DNA from: Cryptomeria japonica | Taxonomy: Eukaryota; Streptophyta; Pinopsida; Cupressales; Cupressaceae | Direction of reading: 5' to 3' | Assembly: GCF_030272615.1 (NCBI RefSeq) | Contig: NC_081405.1 | Location: 155,603,613-155,667,612, forward strand | DNA: 64,000 nucleotides | Part shown: positions 37,687-49,100 of the stretch, one piece after another | How positions within the stretch are numbered: position 1 is the first letter of the stretch | How the letters are laid out: every line of letters starts with the position of its first letter | Program-made: the position numbers and the translations under genes | The notes under the pieces: model-generated | What the model saw: only the letters and a program-made list of their open reading frames with translations | Told to the model about the DNA's origin: nothing | Databases searched by the model: none

Positions 37687-38743
37687 CTCTGCATCAGTTG
37701 CATTGGTTTTGTCATTGATGTGAACACTTATCAACACTTTTCCTTCTGAAGATCTTTGGTTGTGTTCACCAGCAAGTTCAATGACTTATGCACCATCACC
37801 GGTATACCACTCACCGATAGGTTATATTATTCACCGGCACTAAAGATGACTTGTTATCATCTGGAGATCACTTGGTTATGTCGAAGACATGGTTTGGACA
37901 CTTGGTTTTTGTAGTTTGGTTATTGGTCTAATCGGGTTGACATATTTGTTGTTACCAACAAATTGGTCTAGGTTATGGATTGACATGAATTATCTATTCC
38001 AGATCAGCACGACATGTTATGGAGATGATTTAATCAATTGGATATTATTGTAAATGTATTGAGCCGACATGATGCATTGCATCTTGACTTATCTGTAATT
38101 GATTTAATTGTAATATTCTTTATTAGCTGACCTACACATTTGGTCTTAGGTTCTGGTATATATGTAAGATCTCATTTGTGAGATGAAGTAAGGAAGTGTG
38201 GTATTGCAACATGGTATGTGTGAATATTGAAGATTATATGAGCAGACCATAGAGAAGGTTCAAGGAAGGTTTGAAGGTGATTATCAGGGATTAACCGGTA
38301 CTAAATCCAGAATTGGAGATGCTACTTTGTGCAGTACATTATCATTGGATTTAATCATCCAATTGTAGTCAGTGTGACTCCTATTTTGTGATTGAGTAGT
38401 GAGCTCTAGGTGGTTGGCCTTTATGCATGTGCAGACCCCATTTGTATACACATACTATCTGTAATAGTATCATCTGATTGTGGGTAAGGTTTCCTGCCCT
38501 GGTTTTTCCCCTTACAAGGTTTCCATGTACAAATCTTTGTGTTGTGTGTTGTGGATGGTGTTTCTCTTTCTGTTATATGCATTGAGTTTCACCGATATTA
38601 CTATTAACTGATAACCTATCAACCGGCATTAAGTTTGGTTTATCGGTATTAAGTATCAAGTTTGATTAAGTTATATTTGGGATGAAATTAATAGACAACT
38701 GATTCACCCCCCTCCCCCCTCTTAGTTTCCTCCAGGTCCTAAC
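37687..38743 (+). repeat. Copia LTR G (C/D-related family) inside element F
   Basis: It is the reverse complement of the solo LTR C / element D LTR type. Shared blocks are 'gttgcattggttttgtcattgatg', 'acttatgcacca', 'gtcagtgtgactcc', the TTTTTCCCCTTACAAGG block, and the final CAACTGATTCACCCCCC ending in AGGTCCTAACA. The right edge (38743) is clear; the left edge is mutated and approximate. No TSD was found, so it may be a truncated LTR left by a deletion. Confidence 0.75.
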
Positions 38744-38747
38744 ATAA

Positions 38748-40235
38748 TATTCATTCATGAACCATTTCCAACACCTACACTCTTTTGGGAAACTATCTAT
38801 CAACTAGTTTGCTCAATTACTCAAGATCCAAGCTAGAACTCACTAGAGTAAGTTCAACCATCAAGATATCAAAATATTTAACCTTCACTTGTAGGGGACT
38901 AGGAGGATGTTGAGATAGTGTAACAATTCCCATCATGTTTTTTTGTGACTTACTTCACTCCAATTCTCCATCACTTTCACTAGTTCCTATTTTCTAGGCC
39001 TAATAGCCCTAAGAGCCAATTTTAGCCCTACCTTCACGGTTTTTGCTCAATTTCTCTGAAAAACTCCAAAAGACCTCCTAAGAGCTTTAATGATACAAAT
39101 ACCATTTTGGACAAACTTTGAGATTTGGGAGGTTAGGTTGTCAGATGCGTCCGTACAGGTACGGACCCCAAAATGGCACTTTTTAAGGGTTTAAGGATTA
39201 AGAAATTTCTCCAATAGGGTTTACTAATCTCCACACCCTGTCACAGCTCCTTATTCACACTAGGACTTTGATAGACACCCTTCTTCCATGCCAATCACTT
39301 GGCCCAATCACTTTTATTCATCCCTGCAAACAATAATGCAAATAACAGTCATAATCCCTAGCCGAGCTATGACAGAGCTCGCCTAGGATATGATGGAAAA
39401 TGGATTCAAAGAAACTTCCAGGATTTTAAAAAGAATATGCACACTATACATAGGCTCCATGACTTGAATCCCAAGGTTCATTGAGAAAACACAATGGGAG
39501 TTCAAGTTGGAGCCTTTGCTAGGGTCTTAATCCCTTGCTCAAACCAAGAGCAGTGCAGTTTAAGAAGAATTTCAAACAAAGCACTAAACCTAAAAAATGA
39601 AAGAGGATAACCCATTCCTAAGCACCACAACAATGAATAATAAACCACGATGAAAGAATAGTACCAATATAAATCCATTTGGTACGGACTGCTATAAGAA
39701 AATTACAAGTTTTTATACAAAAATTTGGAAATTGCCTTCAAATATCATTCACAACTTGTTCTTTCGATCTTCCAACCCATTTACAATGATTTAAAAAGAA
39801 TTATATATGCCTACTTTCTCATAACCAACCACCAATTTGATCAATTTTTGAAAAGTTGCTCCAAAAGTTGCAAAAGTTGTCAAGCAACAATGACAACTTT
39901 TGCTCCACTTTGTATTTTTGAAACTTACGCACCTTTACTCACTCTAAACCTCCTAGGATGGTTCCTTAACACTAAACTAACATGTCCAGAAGTCTTATGA
40001 GGCCTTACAAGGTGTTTTACCCAATTTTGCAAAATTATGCCATTTTTGGCTTACAAAGGCACTTTGGCCAAAACTGAGCAAATAAGCTAAAACAAGAGAC
40101 AACAAAACTAAAAATAACCTTAAACCAAATACTTGGAATTTTCAATAGTCCTTTATTCACTCATTGACCCCAAACATGATCAATCACTCCAAAAATTTGA
40201 AAAATGCATCAATAAAACTAGGTGTTGCTGCACCA
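38748..40235 (-). repeat. Element F 5' LTR, truncated by about 90 bp
   Basis: It matches 34431-35948 but lacks the first ~90 bp (TGATAGGGAGG...) of the family LTR. It begins directly after LTR G. Confidence 0.85.
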
Positions 40236-40740
40236 CATTTTCACTCACTCTATTCAAATCTCAACTAGAATACCCATCGTGAATAGTGAAACTGACCCTT
40301 CCTGAGGCCCACTTTTGTGTATATAGACTAATTTTTGCCCAAAATTTTCTCAACCATTTTGGGATGATTTTGGCTCATTTTCCTTCCTATTTCCCCCCAC
40401 CTCGATGGGGGCAAAACATGAGGGGGAATATACTCGCCTTTTTTCATTTATTTTTCTTCTATCTGTGCTAACACTTCTTGAGTGTTCTTCTCACCAAAGC
40501 AAATTCCTTTTTTTTTCATGCTGACAAACTTTCAAATTTCGTAGCATGGGATTCATCACACCAAATACTACAGTTTCTCATGGAGACTTGGGGGCATCGT
40601 CTATGACTATCAACTTGACCTCTATAGTATCATTTTTAGGTTAAGTAATTATTTCATTGATGGCACTACATGGGCTTAATGAATTCATCTTTTTTAAACT
40701 ACTTTCGTGTGTCTGATCCCTTTAGTCAATCAATCCACTA

Positions 40741-40754
40741 AAGTGGGGGCAAAA
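40741..40754 (+). other. Polypurine tract of element E
   Basis: AAGTGGGGGCAAAA immediately precedes the 3' LTR start TGTAGTGTCC. Confidence 0.75.
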
Positions 40755-41944
40755 TGTAGTGTCCTAAATTGTGTCTAGTGTATTTATGACACTTATACAT
40801 GGAACCTAGTGCATTAATGATGAATTCATGATCAAAGTCCCATCATTTTGGCATCATGAGCCCTAAAGACAAATTGCCTCCATTTTCCCTAAAACCCCAT
40901 TTGGGCCTATCTTTGGCAAGATAGAAGCACAACGTGCAAGTGTCTACATCTCGTGCTAATATCCCGATAAGCTCACGGAATTTTCAATCTTACAGTTAGT
41001 CAAACACTTGTTGACACATGTCTTTTAGCTTGTCTTCGACAATAATGGCTCTTCGCGCCTCTTCCTAGCCTTAAAAAACTTTCTTTGCTCATTTTGAGGT
41101 GTTCCCTTTTTGGTTCTTATCTCATATCTCTCTAGGTGGCTCTCTTGGATCTCATATTGATCTCTCGATGATCTCTTGAATGCATCACCAACACTATCAA
41201 TCTATCTCTATCTACAACATTCTTGAAACTATCTTACAACCACAAAGAACACATCTCAAGCTTCATCACGCTCATATCTCAAAAATGGGGTTTTGGCTAC
41301 ATGCCTTGTCTTCACTTTATTCGTTTATCTATCTTTTTTTATCATTGCATGCAATCTTTTTGTCTTATCTCTAAGTGTATCTACTATCTAAGTGCATTTA
41401 GTTTCTTAATACATCACTTTTATCTATTTTCAATAGGGGTTTGCTTCCATTAAGTGGGGTATAGTTTCTATTTGCATTTTATCATTTTATCTTTTATCAA
41501 ATTAATCTGTCTGGTTGCCCATGGAGGTGGAAACACCAAAGCGAGGGTCTGACTGAGGTAGACGCTTATACAGCCCCAACATTTTCCCCCATCTCTGTGT
41601 GTGCAGATGACAAAGAGGTTTTGCACAGTTGGGAGAAGTCGTTGTTGGCCCTCGAGATGGTTATGTGTTTTTTGGTCGTACAAACAACAACGCACCCCAC
41701 TAGTGTCCAAAACCTAAAGCCTTCCTGACTCTTGGGTATAATCTACTTTGGTTTTATATCGCTCTGTTAATTTATATTTTTGCATTTCATTGTTTCTGCA
41801 CTTTAAATCATTCAATTATTTCTCTTTTAGCATAAGCATTTGTTTTGTTATCCCCTAGCTCACCCTTAGTGTGAGTTTAAGCGAGGTAGTGGTGGATCAA
41901 TTTTCTCTCTAGGATCCCAGAGGTAGTGAATCCTCCCCTCTACA
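40755..41944 (+). repeat. Element E 3' LTR
   Basis: 1190 bp, from TGTAGTGTCC to CTCTACA; the counterpart of 23573-24767. Confidence 0.85.
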
Positions 41945-42747
41945 TTTTAATCTTGGCTATGTTTCATTGTTGTAAGAAATGAATATGGTAATGAAGTGAT
42001 TTTTCCTTATGTATAGAGCATGATATAAATGGGATATTGATATTGTAGCATGAGAGTATGATTTATCATCATGTTAGATGTAGTATATATGGGGTTAGGA
42101 ATCCTTGTAAGATATTATTTGTATCCTAGATGGATGGTGTTCTTGTAATTGGAGTTTATAGTTCTAGTTGATGTGAATGATGATTATGCATTATTTGTAA
42201 TGTGAGTTGTGCATTGTATAAAAGATCTATGTGGATTTTTTATTGGAAGTGGTTAATGATTATTCTTTAGAGATTTTATGAATTATTATGGTAGGTTTAG
42301 TTGATTAGGAACATTTGGATTTGGAGCTTTAAAATGAACCTTTCATATTAGTTGTATCACATGCTATACTTTTATGATTAAATGATAATGTGGAAAAGGA
42401 TATTGTAGAAGGAAATATATCTTATGCTTGAATGATGTGTTAGTAAAATGGTTATTGGTTTATGATCTTAGTTGTGTTGACATTTAATTTAGTGTAGAAA
42501 TAAGTGGTATAATTATATGATGTTCTTAAATATGTTATGTTAAGTAATAGTGTTGAGATACCCTAGGGAAAGATAGTCTATGTGATATAAGTTTATTTCC
42601 GCTTGCATACTCTATGTCTTATGATCATGCATAGTTGGATATATATGTGTATCTTGATTTTAAGAGCATTGTAATTGATCATTTAAAAAAGAAAATTATC
42701 TCTATTTTCTTTGTTATTTGGGCCCAACCTTAAACCACACACACTAA

Positions 42748-42907
42748 GCAACATATTAAGTCTAGAGAGTATTAGTCAACTTTGAGTGTTTAACACTTTT
42801 AAGTCTAGAAGTGTATTCTTACTGTGACCGTATATATTGAGTAACATATTAAGCCTAGAAAATATCAGTCAACTATAAGTGTTTAACACTTTTAAGTCTA
42901 GAAGTGT
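42748..42907. repeat. Tandem duplication, 67-bp units
   Basis: Copies at 42748-42814 and 42841-42907 share 'aacatattaag(t/c)ctaga' and 'agtgtttaacacttttaagtctagaagtgt'. They are separated by 26 bp. They lie in the last part of the proposed H LTR. Confidence 0.85.
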
Positions 42908-43261
42908 TGGTTTAGTGTGTGATGTTTAAGCCCTTCTGTTATTTGGTTAGTTTCTCTAGGGTATTTTTGGCAGGCATTACAGTCATTTTGGCACACATAG
43001 TTTTGTCACTAATGCAATTTCACAACCCCATCACTAGTGACTGATGAGAGTTCTTTGAATATCCTCCAACCTCTTGTGCCTCCATCCTATAACTAATTTT
43101 CTACTTAGCAAATTTGTCTCTTGAGGCTCACTGTGTCAGTTACGAGGAAACAATATATCTCCCCCACTTGATGTCAACTTCTCATAAAAAATGTCAGGTA
43201 TCACCGATCACATACTCCAAATGCACTTTTTAATTTTGATACATATATACTAGATGATACA

Positions 43262-43399
43262 ATAATTAATGACTCATTAAAATAGACCCTTTTCTAAACA
43301 AATGATACATCTTGACTTTAGCAAAATTCTTATAATTAATGACTCATTAAAATAGACCCTATTCTAAACAATTGATACAACTTGACTTTAGCAACATTC
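43262..43399. repeat. Tandem duplication, 70-bp period
   Basis: Copies at 43262-43329 and 43332-43399 differ at only a few sites. Both start ATAATTAATGACTCATTAAA and end in the GACTTTAGCAA(A/C)ATTC block. Confidence 0.88.
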
Positions 43400-43643
43400 C
43401 CAAGACAATAATAATATGTAGCTATATAAATGAGAAACATGGCTAAGAATGGGACCAAAACCAAGACTAAAATAAACTATAAAATAAAGCCTAAATTTTC
43501 AATTGTAAGAATCACAAAGATACCAACCAATCTTATCTTTAGATTGAATTTTGCCTATTATTCTCCATAGGAAGATCAAAGTCTACACATGCAAAATGAA
43601 AAGTAATGATTGAAAGTCTAAAAATAGATAAACCAAAAGGCAA

Positions 43644-44110
43644 TTAATAACACAAATCCAATCCAACTCCAGACCCATCCTCCTCCCAATAAGTAATATT
43701 GATTCCCAAATTGATAACAATTCCCCCACTTCTGTCATCTTTCATGGAAAAAGTCTCATTCAAAATACTAAGCTTTGACCCACCAACACTCACTTCTTGC
43801 ATATCAAGATAATATAAAGGTAGCTGATCTTTGTTCTTGATAATTGGGGTCAATTTGATTCCCCTCCCTCATAGATTCGTAGGTTTTATGTCAAAATTGT
43901 TCATTGACACCAAGCAGTAAGATGATTTCTTTTTTGTAGTGGAACCCATTTGACAAATCAATGATAATGGCCCTTTTCCCATGCCAACCAATTCGCCTTT
44001 TTGAGCACATGCCCTGGGGTGGTGGTGGTGAGATTGGAGGTCTTGTACATGATTCCACCTATCATGAAGGTGTAATCTCCATATTCATACATGTACTAGA
44101 TTTTCAATGT
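43644..44110 (-). pseudogene. Aspartic protease (A1, nepenthesin-like) pseudogene fragment
   Basis: The minus-strand frame at 43644-43853 reads LPLYYLDMQEVSVGGSKLSI and then GGIVINLGINITYW. This matches the second-lobe segment of plant pepsin-like proteases, where YY.L.(G).I(S/T)VGG...L is followed by GG(T/I)IIDSGTT(L)TY. The catalytic DSG is NLG here. Upstream, to about 44000, another stretch reads KGELVGMGKGPLSLICQMG and SSYCLVSMNN, the G(L/I)(V/I)GLGRGPLSL..Q(L)G...FSYCL motif. A stop separates the two, and the first lobe and the rest of the second are missing. It is a processed or truncated relic; no function is expected. Confidence 0.75.
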
Positions 44111-44119
44111 TGGCAAGAC

Positions 44120-44780
44120 GAAGTGGGAAGTCTTTTATAGAATTATCTAATTATTTATAATTAGGTTCTTTAATTTTTTTCACTTAAGCTAAATTTAGGT
44201 GCTTTATTTTATCTAGGTGTAATTGAGTTTAATTGAGCTCCTATTTTGCATTGCTTTAGTTCTTCTAATTTGAGGATTAGGGCATCTCTTGCTTCCTATA
44301 AAACAAGTCTTTCATTCATTGTAATTGTACCTTTAATATTGAATCTTCAATTTTTTTGTGCAATAATATAGGATTCTTTGGTTGTTATGGGGCATACAAT
44401 CTTTGCTTGATTTCTTTTGTGTGATGAGTGTTTTGCTTGCAGATGATTCTTAGTTACTATGGTTGATCATCAAATTCTAAACAATGGGCTCTTTGCATCT
44501 CTCAGATTGGCCCTTGTTTCAGGCAAAAACATGTGGAGCCTTTCTTTGCTCCTTCCAATGACTTTTTGAACATGCATTAATGACCCTTCAAATGATATAT
44601 TTGATTATTTTGATACAACAACATCAACTACTTTCTATTCTTATAGTATAATTTATGCAAACTTCTAACAATAAATTGAAATCTCTATACACCTATGCCA
44701 TTCTAGTCCTACAACCAAGAGGATAACAACATTTGAGCTCATATTCCAGCCCCTCTCATAAGAGAGTCAAGGTTTTCATT
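44120..44780. other. Intergenic sequence
   Basis: AT-rich, with no open frame of note. Part of it (about 44280-44480, TATAAAAC box and T-runs) resembles LTR sequence but has no partner in the window. Confidence 0.4.
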
Positions 44781-44792
44781 GCTCTAATACCA
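44781..44792 (-). other. Primer-site-like sequence next to short LTR
   Basis: The minus strand reads TGGTATTAGAGC, one base different from the initiator-tRNA-Met complement, placed four bases after the LTR edge ATATTTCA. Confidence 0.6.
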
Positions 44793-44796
44793 TATT

Positions 44797-45058
44797 TGAA
44801 ATATGTGCAGAGATAGAGAATCCAGAATAATTAAAAATAAAATAGTATGTGTTTCATATCTCTTATTCAATACATATTACATATATATATAATTCCATAT
44901 CCTATGTCATAGGAAATCTCCTTCAACAACTCCTAAATATATTGAGTTGTTAAACAGCTTAACACATTCAAAGCACTAATATAATAACCTATTCAACAAG
45001 CAATAACAAACCTACTAAACTATTATTTTATTCATCCTATGATGCAATATTTCCAACA
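44797..45058 (-). repeat. Short LTR (262 bp) of a Copia-like element
   Basis: The edges form TGAAATATG...AATATTTCCAACA; on the minus strand the element starts TGTTGGAAATATTGC and ends ATATTTCA. The primer-like site beyond it supports a 5' LTR. No second LTR and no coding region of this family lie in the window, so it is a remnant. Confidence 0.55.
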
Positions 45059-46184
45059 TTTTTAAGTTATTAAATATCTTATTCTAGACATCCATAAATT
45101 GAAAATACAATAATTATGTTCATAAGCCACTTTAACCACTACTATTGGAACCCATCACCCCTTATGAATGTTTTATAAATAATGGTGAGAATTAAATATT
45201 ACAAACTATTTTCCCAATACATCCTAAGTGTATTAGGGAACTTTCTAAGGATGTTAGAACCATGTCATAGGATTTGCAAGGTAGATGACACCTTAATTCT
45301 AACAAATTGAATGTGTACTTGCATGCTCGAGTTGATATATTTTCATATTTATGTGTTGTTAGAAGTGCCTATGTTAATATAATTTTTTTGTTTGACTTGC
45401 ACCCATAGGTTTTAGTAGAAAACTTCATTGGGATTACCTATATTAATCAATAAAGTGTTGTAAACATAAATTAACTTGCAATAATGTCTAGGTTTTTAAT
45501 ATTAGGCTAGCATATAGCCTTTAAAGATGCCCAGCGAATACATCTAAGGAGATTGGTTTGATCTTGGTGTTGTAGATAATCTATAACCTACCATTATAAG
45601 TGATTAAAATTATAAGCAATAATATCAGTTGTTCTTTATCAAACTCCCAAAGATATTAAAAAAATCCCTTTTCATTTAATTCTTAATATAATATTTCAAA
45701 TTATCAATTCCCGTATTCTCTAAATTAACTAAGGTAAGTTATCTTATGATTGATTTTTCATCTATTTAATAAGCCTAGATTTAGATCAAATGGATTTTAT
45801 TCTCCTAAACATGGGAGTAATAGAAGCCAATTAAAATTTGCACAAAGCTAGACAATTATAATGGTTACTAAAATGACTAAATATGATTTTGCTAATATTC
45901 CAATATATTCCATCAAAATATTTTTTTACTATAAGTCAATTGTAGTTTGTATTACAGACTATTTACTTTAACCAGCCAACAATTATTTTCTTAATTTTGA
46001 AGATACTATAAAATTATCACACATATCCATGAAATATTCCTTAGAACCATTATATAGACCGGTGTTAGAAAGAAAATATCATTAATTTATGAAAATGAAA
46101 CTTCTATTACATTGTAAAATGTCTCTTAGTTTAATGATAAAGTGGCTTATATCACTGTAGAAATTGTTAAATTATATTCAAAGG
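45059..46184. other. Intergenic sequence downstream of the terpene synthase
   Basis: AT-rich, with no gene, array or transposon edge that I can support. The transcript end of the terpene synthase should lie in its right part. Confidence 0.4.
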
Positions 46185-49100
46185 TTACATGTTTATAGGT
46201 TCAATGAGGATTTGAGTTACATGATTTTGTATGTCTTTATTTGAAATACTAAAACCATCTCTCTCCTTGTAGAAATGTAGGTAACCTCTTGTGATGTCAT
46301 AAGCATAATCCTTGCTACATGTTGGAACTCCATCATTTTTCAAGTACTCCCAATTTAATTCTTTAAGTCGTTCATCCAATAAATTCTTGATGTAATCCAA
46401 TGCATCTTCTTCAGTGGATCCTGGATTATCTCTCATATAACAAGCTACTGATGAATTTGTTTCTCCTCGAGCTATCTCACCCTTCACAACCAAAGATTGA
46501 ATTTCATATTAAAATATATATATTGAGCTCACATCAAACTCAACATTTTAATTTTTATGAATTTACGTAGAATGCTATTAATATTAAAAAAAAATTATAT
46601 TACATACCTTAAAGGATTTAATATCACCTCTTAGTCTAAGGCTCACACACAAAATATCCATGAATCTTGATGGATAATCAATTTTTGGAAGAATATTGTC
46701 TGAAAGAATCTCATCTATTGTTAACACGGGTTGAAATGTGGTTGCACGAGTCCCTGAACTAACTGTTCCATTCTCAATGTGTTCTTCCAAAGTTGGTATG
46801 TGACTTGTAGCAAGCCACTCAGCTTCTTGCATCATGGCATCTGCATAACCTTCCCACTACATAAACAAGCCATAGTTTTAAATTAGAAACAATAAAAGCA
46901 TATTATTCCCTTAAAAAAAAAAATTTAAAACTAAATTTAGCCTAATTTTTAGTTATAAAAGATAAATAACCCACTAAAGTATATGACACGACAAAATAAT
47001 TTCAAAGTATTAAACAATTAGATAATATAAGGAGAAAGGCACTAATACACATCCCAAAACACTTTTGATAAAAAAAAATTTTAAAAGGTATATAATAAAT
47101 TAAGAAAGATTAGACAAAAATTAAACAAATCTATATACACAAGCCTATTAATTTGTTTTATTAAATTATAAAGCTAAGTTCTATATTCAAGTAAAATTAA
47201 GATGTGTAGACTAAAGCAAATTATGTGACAAAATAAGAAAAATAAAATAGGTGTATAAAGTATTTCACACATAAAGAAGATGATTAAATAAAACATTTAG
47301 TAGAATTAAATTTAATTAATATGAAATCAAGCATTTTTTTTTACCAATATGATATAAAAATACTTAAGCTTATAAGATTAATATGGCCCTGTGAGTAAAA
47401 ATCATAATTTTAAATAGATGATAATATATAACATTATGAAGCATGTGAAAAAATATGAAATTAAAATAATATTTTATGTTTTCTCTTTTAAAAACTAAGG
47501 TTGAACAAATTTGATGATCTTTGCATATATTTATAAGATAGTTAAAGTAAATAAAATATTTCATTTATGTAAAGGTAAATAACAAAAACCATAGCCATAC
47601 AGCATCTTTAGAGGGGATGAGAGTATCTCGGCCTTGAATCTTTTCAGCTTCTCGATCCATTTCATTGACTGTCTCATACAATGCCATATATAGAACTTTC
47701 ATATATTCGGGAAGATGGTCTATAGATGTCGGATCCCACCTAAGAGACACATAGAAGATTATTATATCATAGTCCTAAATAGATGTATTATTAGGTATAA
47801 GTTATAACTAGACAAATCATGATTTACCACTTACTTCTTGATAGCCTTTGTGAGGAGTTTCAATTCATCTAGTGTTCCATATGTGTCGTATGTATCATCT
47901 AAATATGTTGCAATTGTAGAGAACTTTGCTACGCCATATCTAAATGCAGAATACCTCTCATCCTCACAAATAGCACATGCCATAAAAAAATATTCTACAT
48001 GACGATGGCGAGCGAATTCCAATTTAGACAAACCAGACTCCCTCCACCATCTGAAATACAACACCCAGTTAAAAATAAATCACGCAAAACCTTAATTACT
48101 CATAAAATTACTAACCAATTTCTTCCTTAATAAAAAATAGTTAAAATAAAATTAAATCTATTATACGTATAATTATAAAATCTAATAATCAATGTCGCTA
48201 ACTCACCTAGAATAAGTTTTAAGCTCTTGTTGATGCAGTGACTGAATCGCATTGAAGTCCATTTTAGCTAAAATTAAAAGTTTCTCATTGCCCGCCATCC
48301 TAAGTAGCCAATTGTACATATTTTTAATTCAAAGGCAAAATGACGTCGCAAACACATGAATGTAAAATACATTTATTTGATACTATAAAAGGTGTTTCCA
48401 CTACCTGGCCCACGATTCGTTTTCTCCATAGATCTGGATATATTTCTTTGCTTCCAATCTGGGCAGATTGCTGTACCAGCCATACTCCAGATTGAATGAT
48501 ATCTGGATATAAAAATGTTCTTATTACAATATATGCAAAGGAGTTTGTATGATCTATATATAGGAAAAGAACAAGCTAAATAGTAAATGCATCTGCACTT
48601 CACAGAGGAGTCAATCTTCTAGTCTTCCTAAGCTTACCTCTTGTAAAAGGTTTGAGCTGATCTCACTCTTCTCCATAGCTTGATTTAAATATGTAGTAGA
48701 GAATTCCTTAGCCTCGTCCAAAATTTTCTCCCCACGAAAAGCAATATGTGAAGCCCGAAACAGATTTAGAATACCTTTAATTTTATCCTCCTCTGTTTGC
48801 GCAGTGGAGCACAAGAACTGCCCATTTGCTGTTCTAAAGGCTCCCAACATTCCTGCCATTATAGTTTCCACAATATTGTGTTAGCAAATATAGCAATATC
48901 AAGTGAACCCAAAAATCAGATTGAATATAGGTTAAAATGTTTCTTATTTTCACAAGGTATTTAGATTTATAACAGAGATTATACCTGGAGAAACAGGATA
49001 TCTATGGAGTCTAAGAATCCGAAAGCCCAAGGCCGTGATGTTGAGATCTCTTTGGCATTCACCCCAATGCCTGTTGCATTCCTTTCAAACTGTTATATAC

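Larger units (their letters stand above)
34340..40235 (-). mobile_element. Ty3/gypsy element F, nested in E, internally deleted
   Basis: LTRs at 34340-35948 and 38748-40235 share long blocks ('ttcattcatgaaccatttcca', 'cttcacttgtaggggactagg', 'caagcaacaatgacaactttt', 'atgatcaatcactccaaaa'). The outer edges are TGATAGGGAGG and CACCA, and the flanks carry the perfect TSD CATTT (34335-34339 and 40236-40240). The internal part keeps only an integrase C-terminus on the minus strand (36233-36900). Everything from there to the 5' LTR edge is replaced by unrelated sequence that includes Copia LTR G. Confidence 0.87.
23573..41944 (+). mobile_element. Large Ty3/gypsy element E, Tat-like, with nested element F
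   Basis: LTRs of similar length (23573-24767 and 40755-41944) both begin TGTAGTGTCCTAAATTG and end in TACA. The internal order on the + strand is protease, G-patch, reverse transcriptase, RNase H, a second archaeal-like RNase H, then integrase: a Ty3/gypsy order with the dual RNase H known from the plant Tat lineage. A 10-kb region follows up to a polypurine tract at 40741-40754. It contains an antisense plant-mobile-domain frame and element F. Without F the element is about 12.5 kb. The flanks TTGTA and TTTTA agree in only 4 of 5 bases, so the TSD is weak. The gag is missing or unrecognisable. Confidence 0.8.
910..42981 (+). mobile_element. 3' LTR of gypsy element H, split by elements B, D and E
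   Basis: The LTR begins TGTAGTG at 910, directly after a polypurine tract. Removing B with its TSD joins 916 to 15725, giving TGTAGTGCCCCTCC. The sequence then runs 15725-16824, continues at 23531-23572 after element D, and resumes at 41945 after element E. A plausible end is the TTACA at 42977-42981. The reassembled LTR would be about 2.2 kb. The pieces hold no open frame; they are AT-rich with scattered short direct repeats. The start is well supported by the tract. The right end and the link across E are inferences, because E has only a 4-of-5 TSD match. Confidence 0.45.

Noticed and set aside
37473..37727. 84-codon frame on the minus strand inside element F
   Set aside because: Gln/Pro/Ser-rich with no recognisable domain; overlaps the edge of LTR G.
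23568..41949. A perfect TSD for element E
   Set aside because: Flanks TTGTA and TTTTA differ at one base; I report only a 4-of-5 match.
49084..49094. Alternative intron 2 acceptors at AACAG|TTTG and GAAAG|GAAT
   Set aside because: With exon 2 ending in phase 2, both lead to frames that miss the conserved DLN.TALGFR segment, and one meets a stop.
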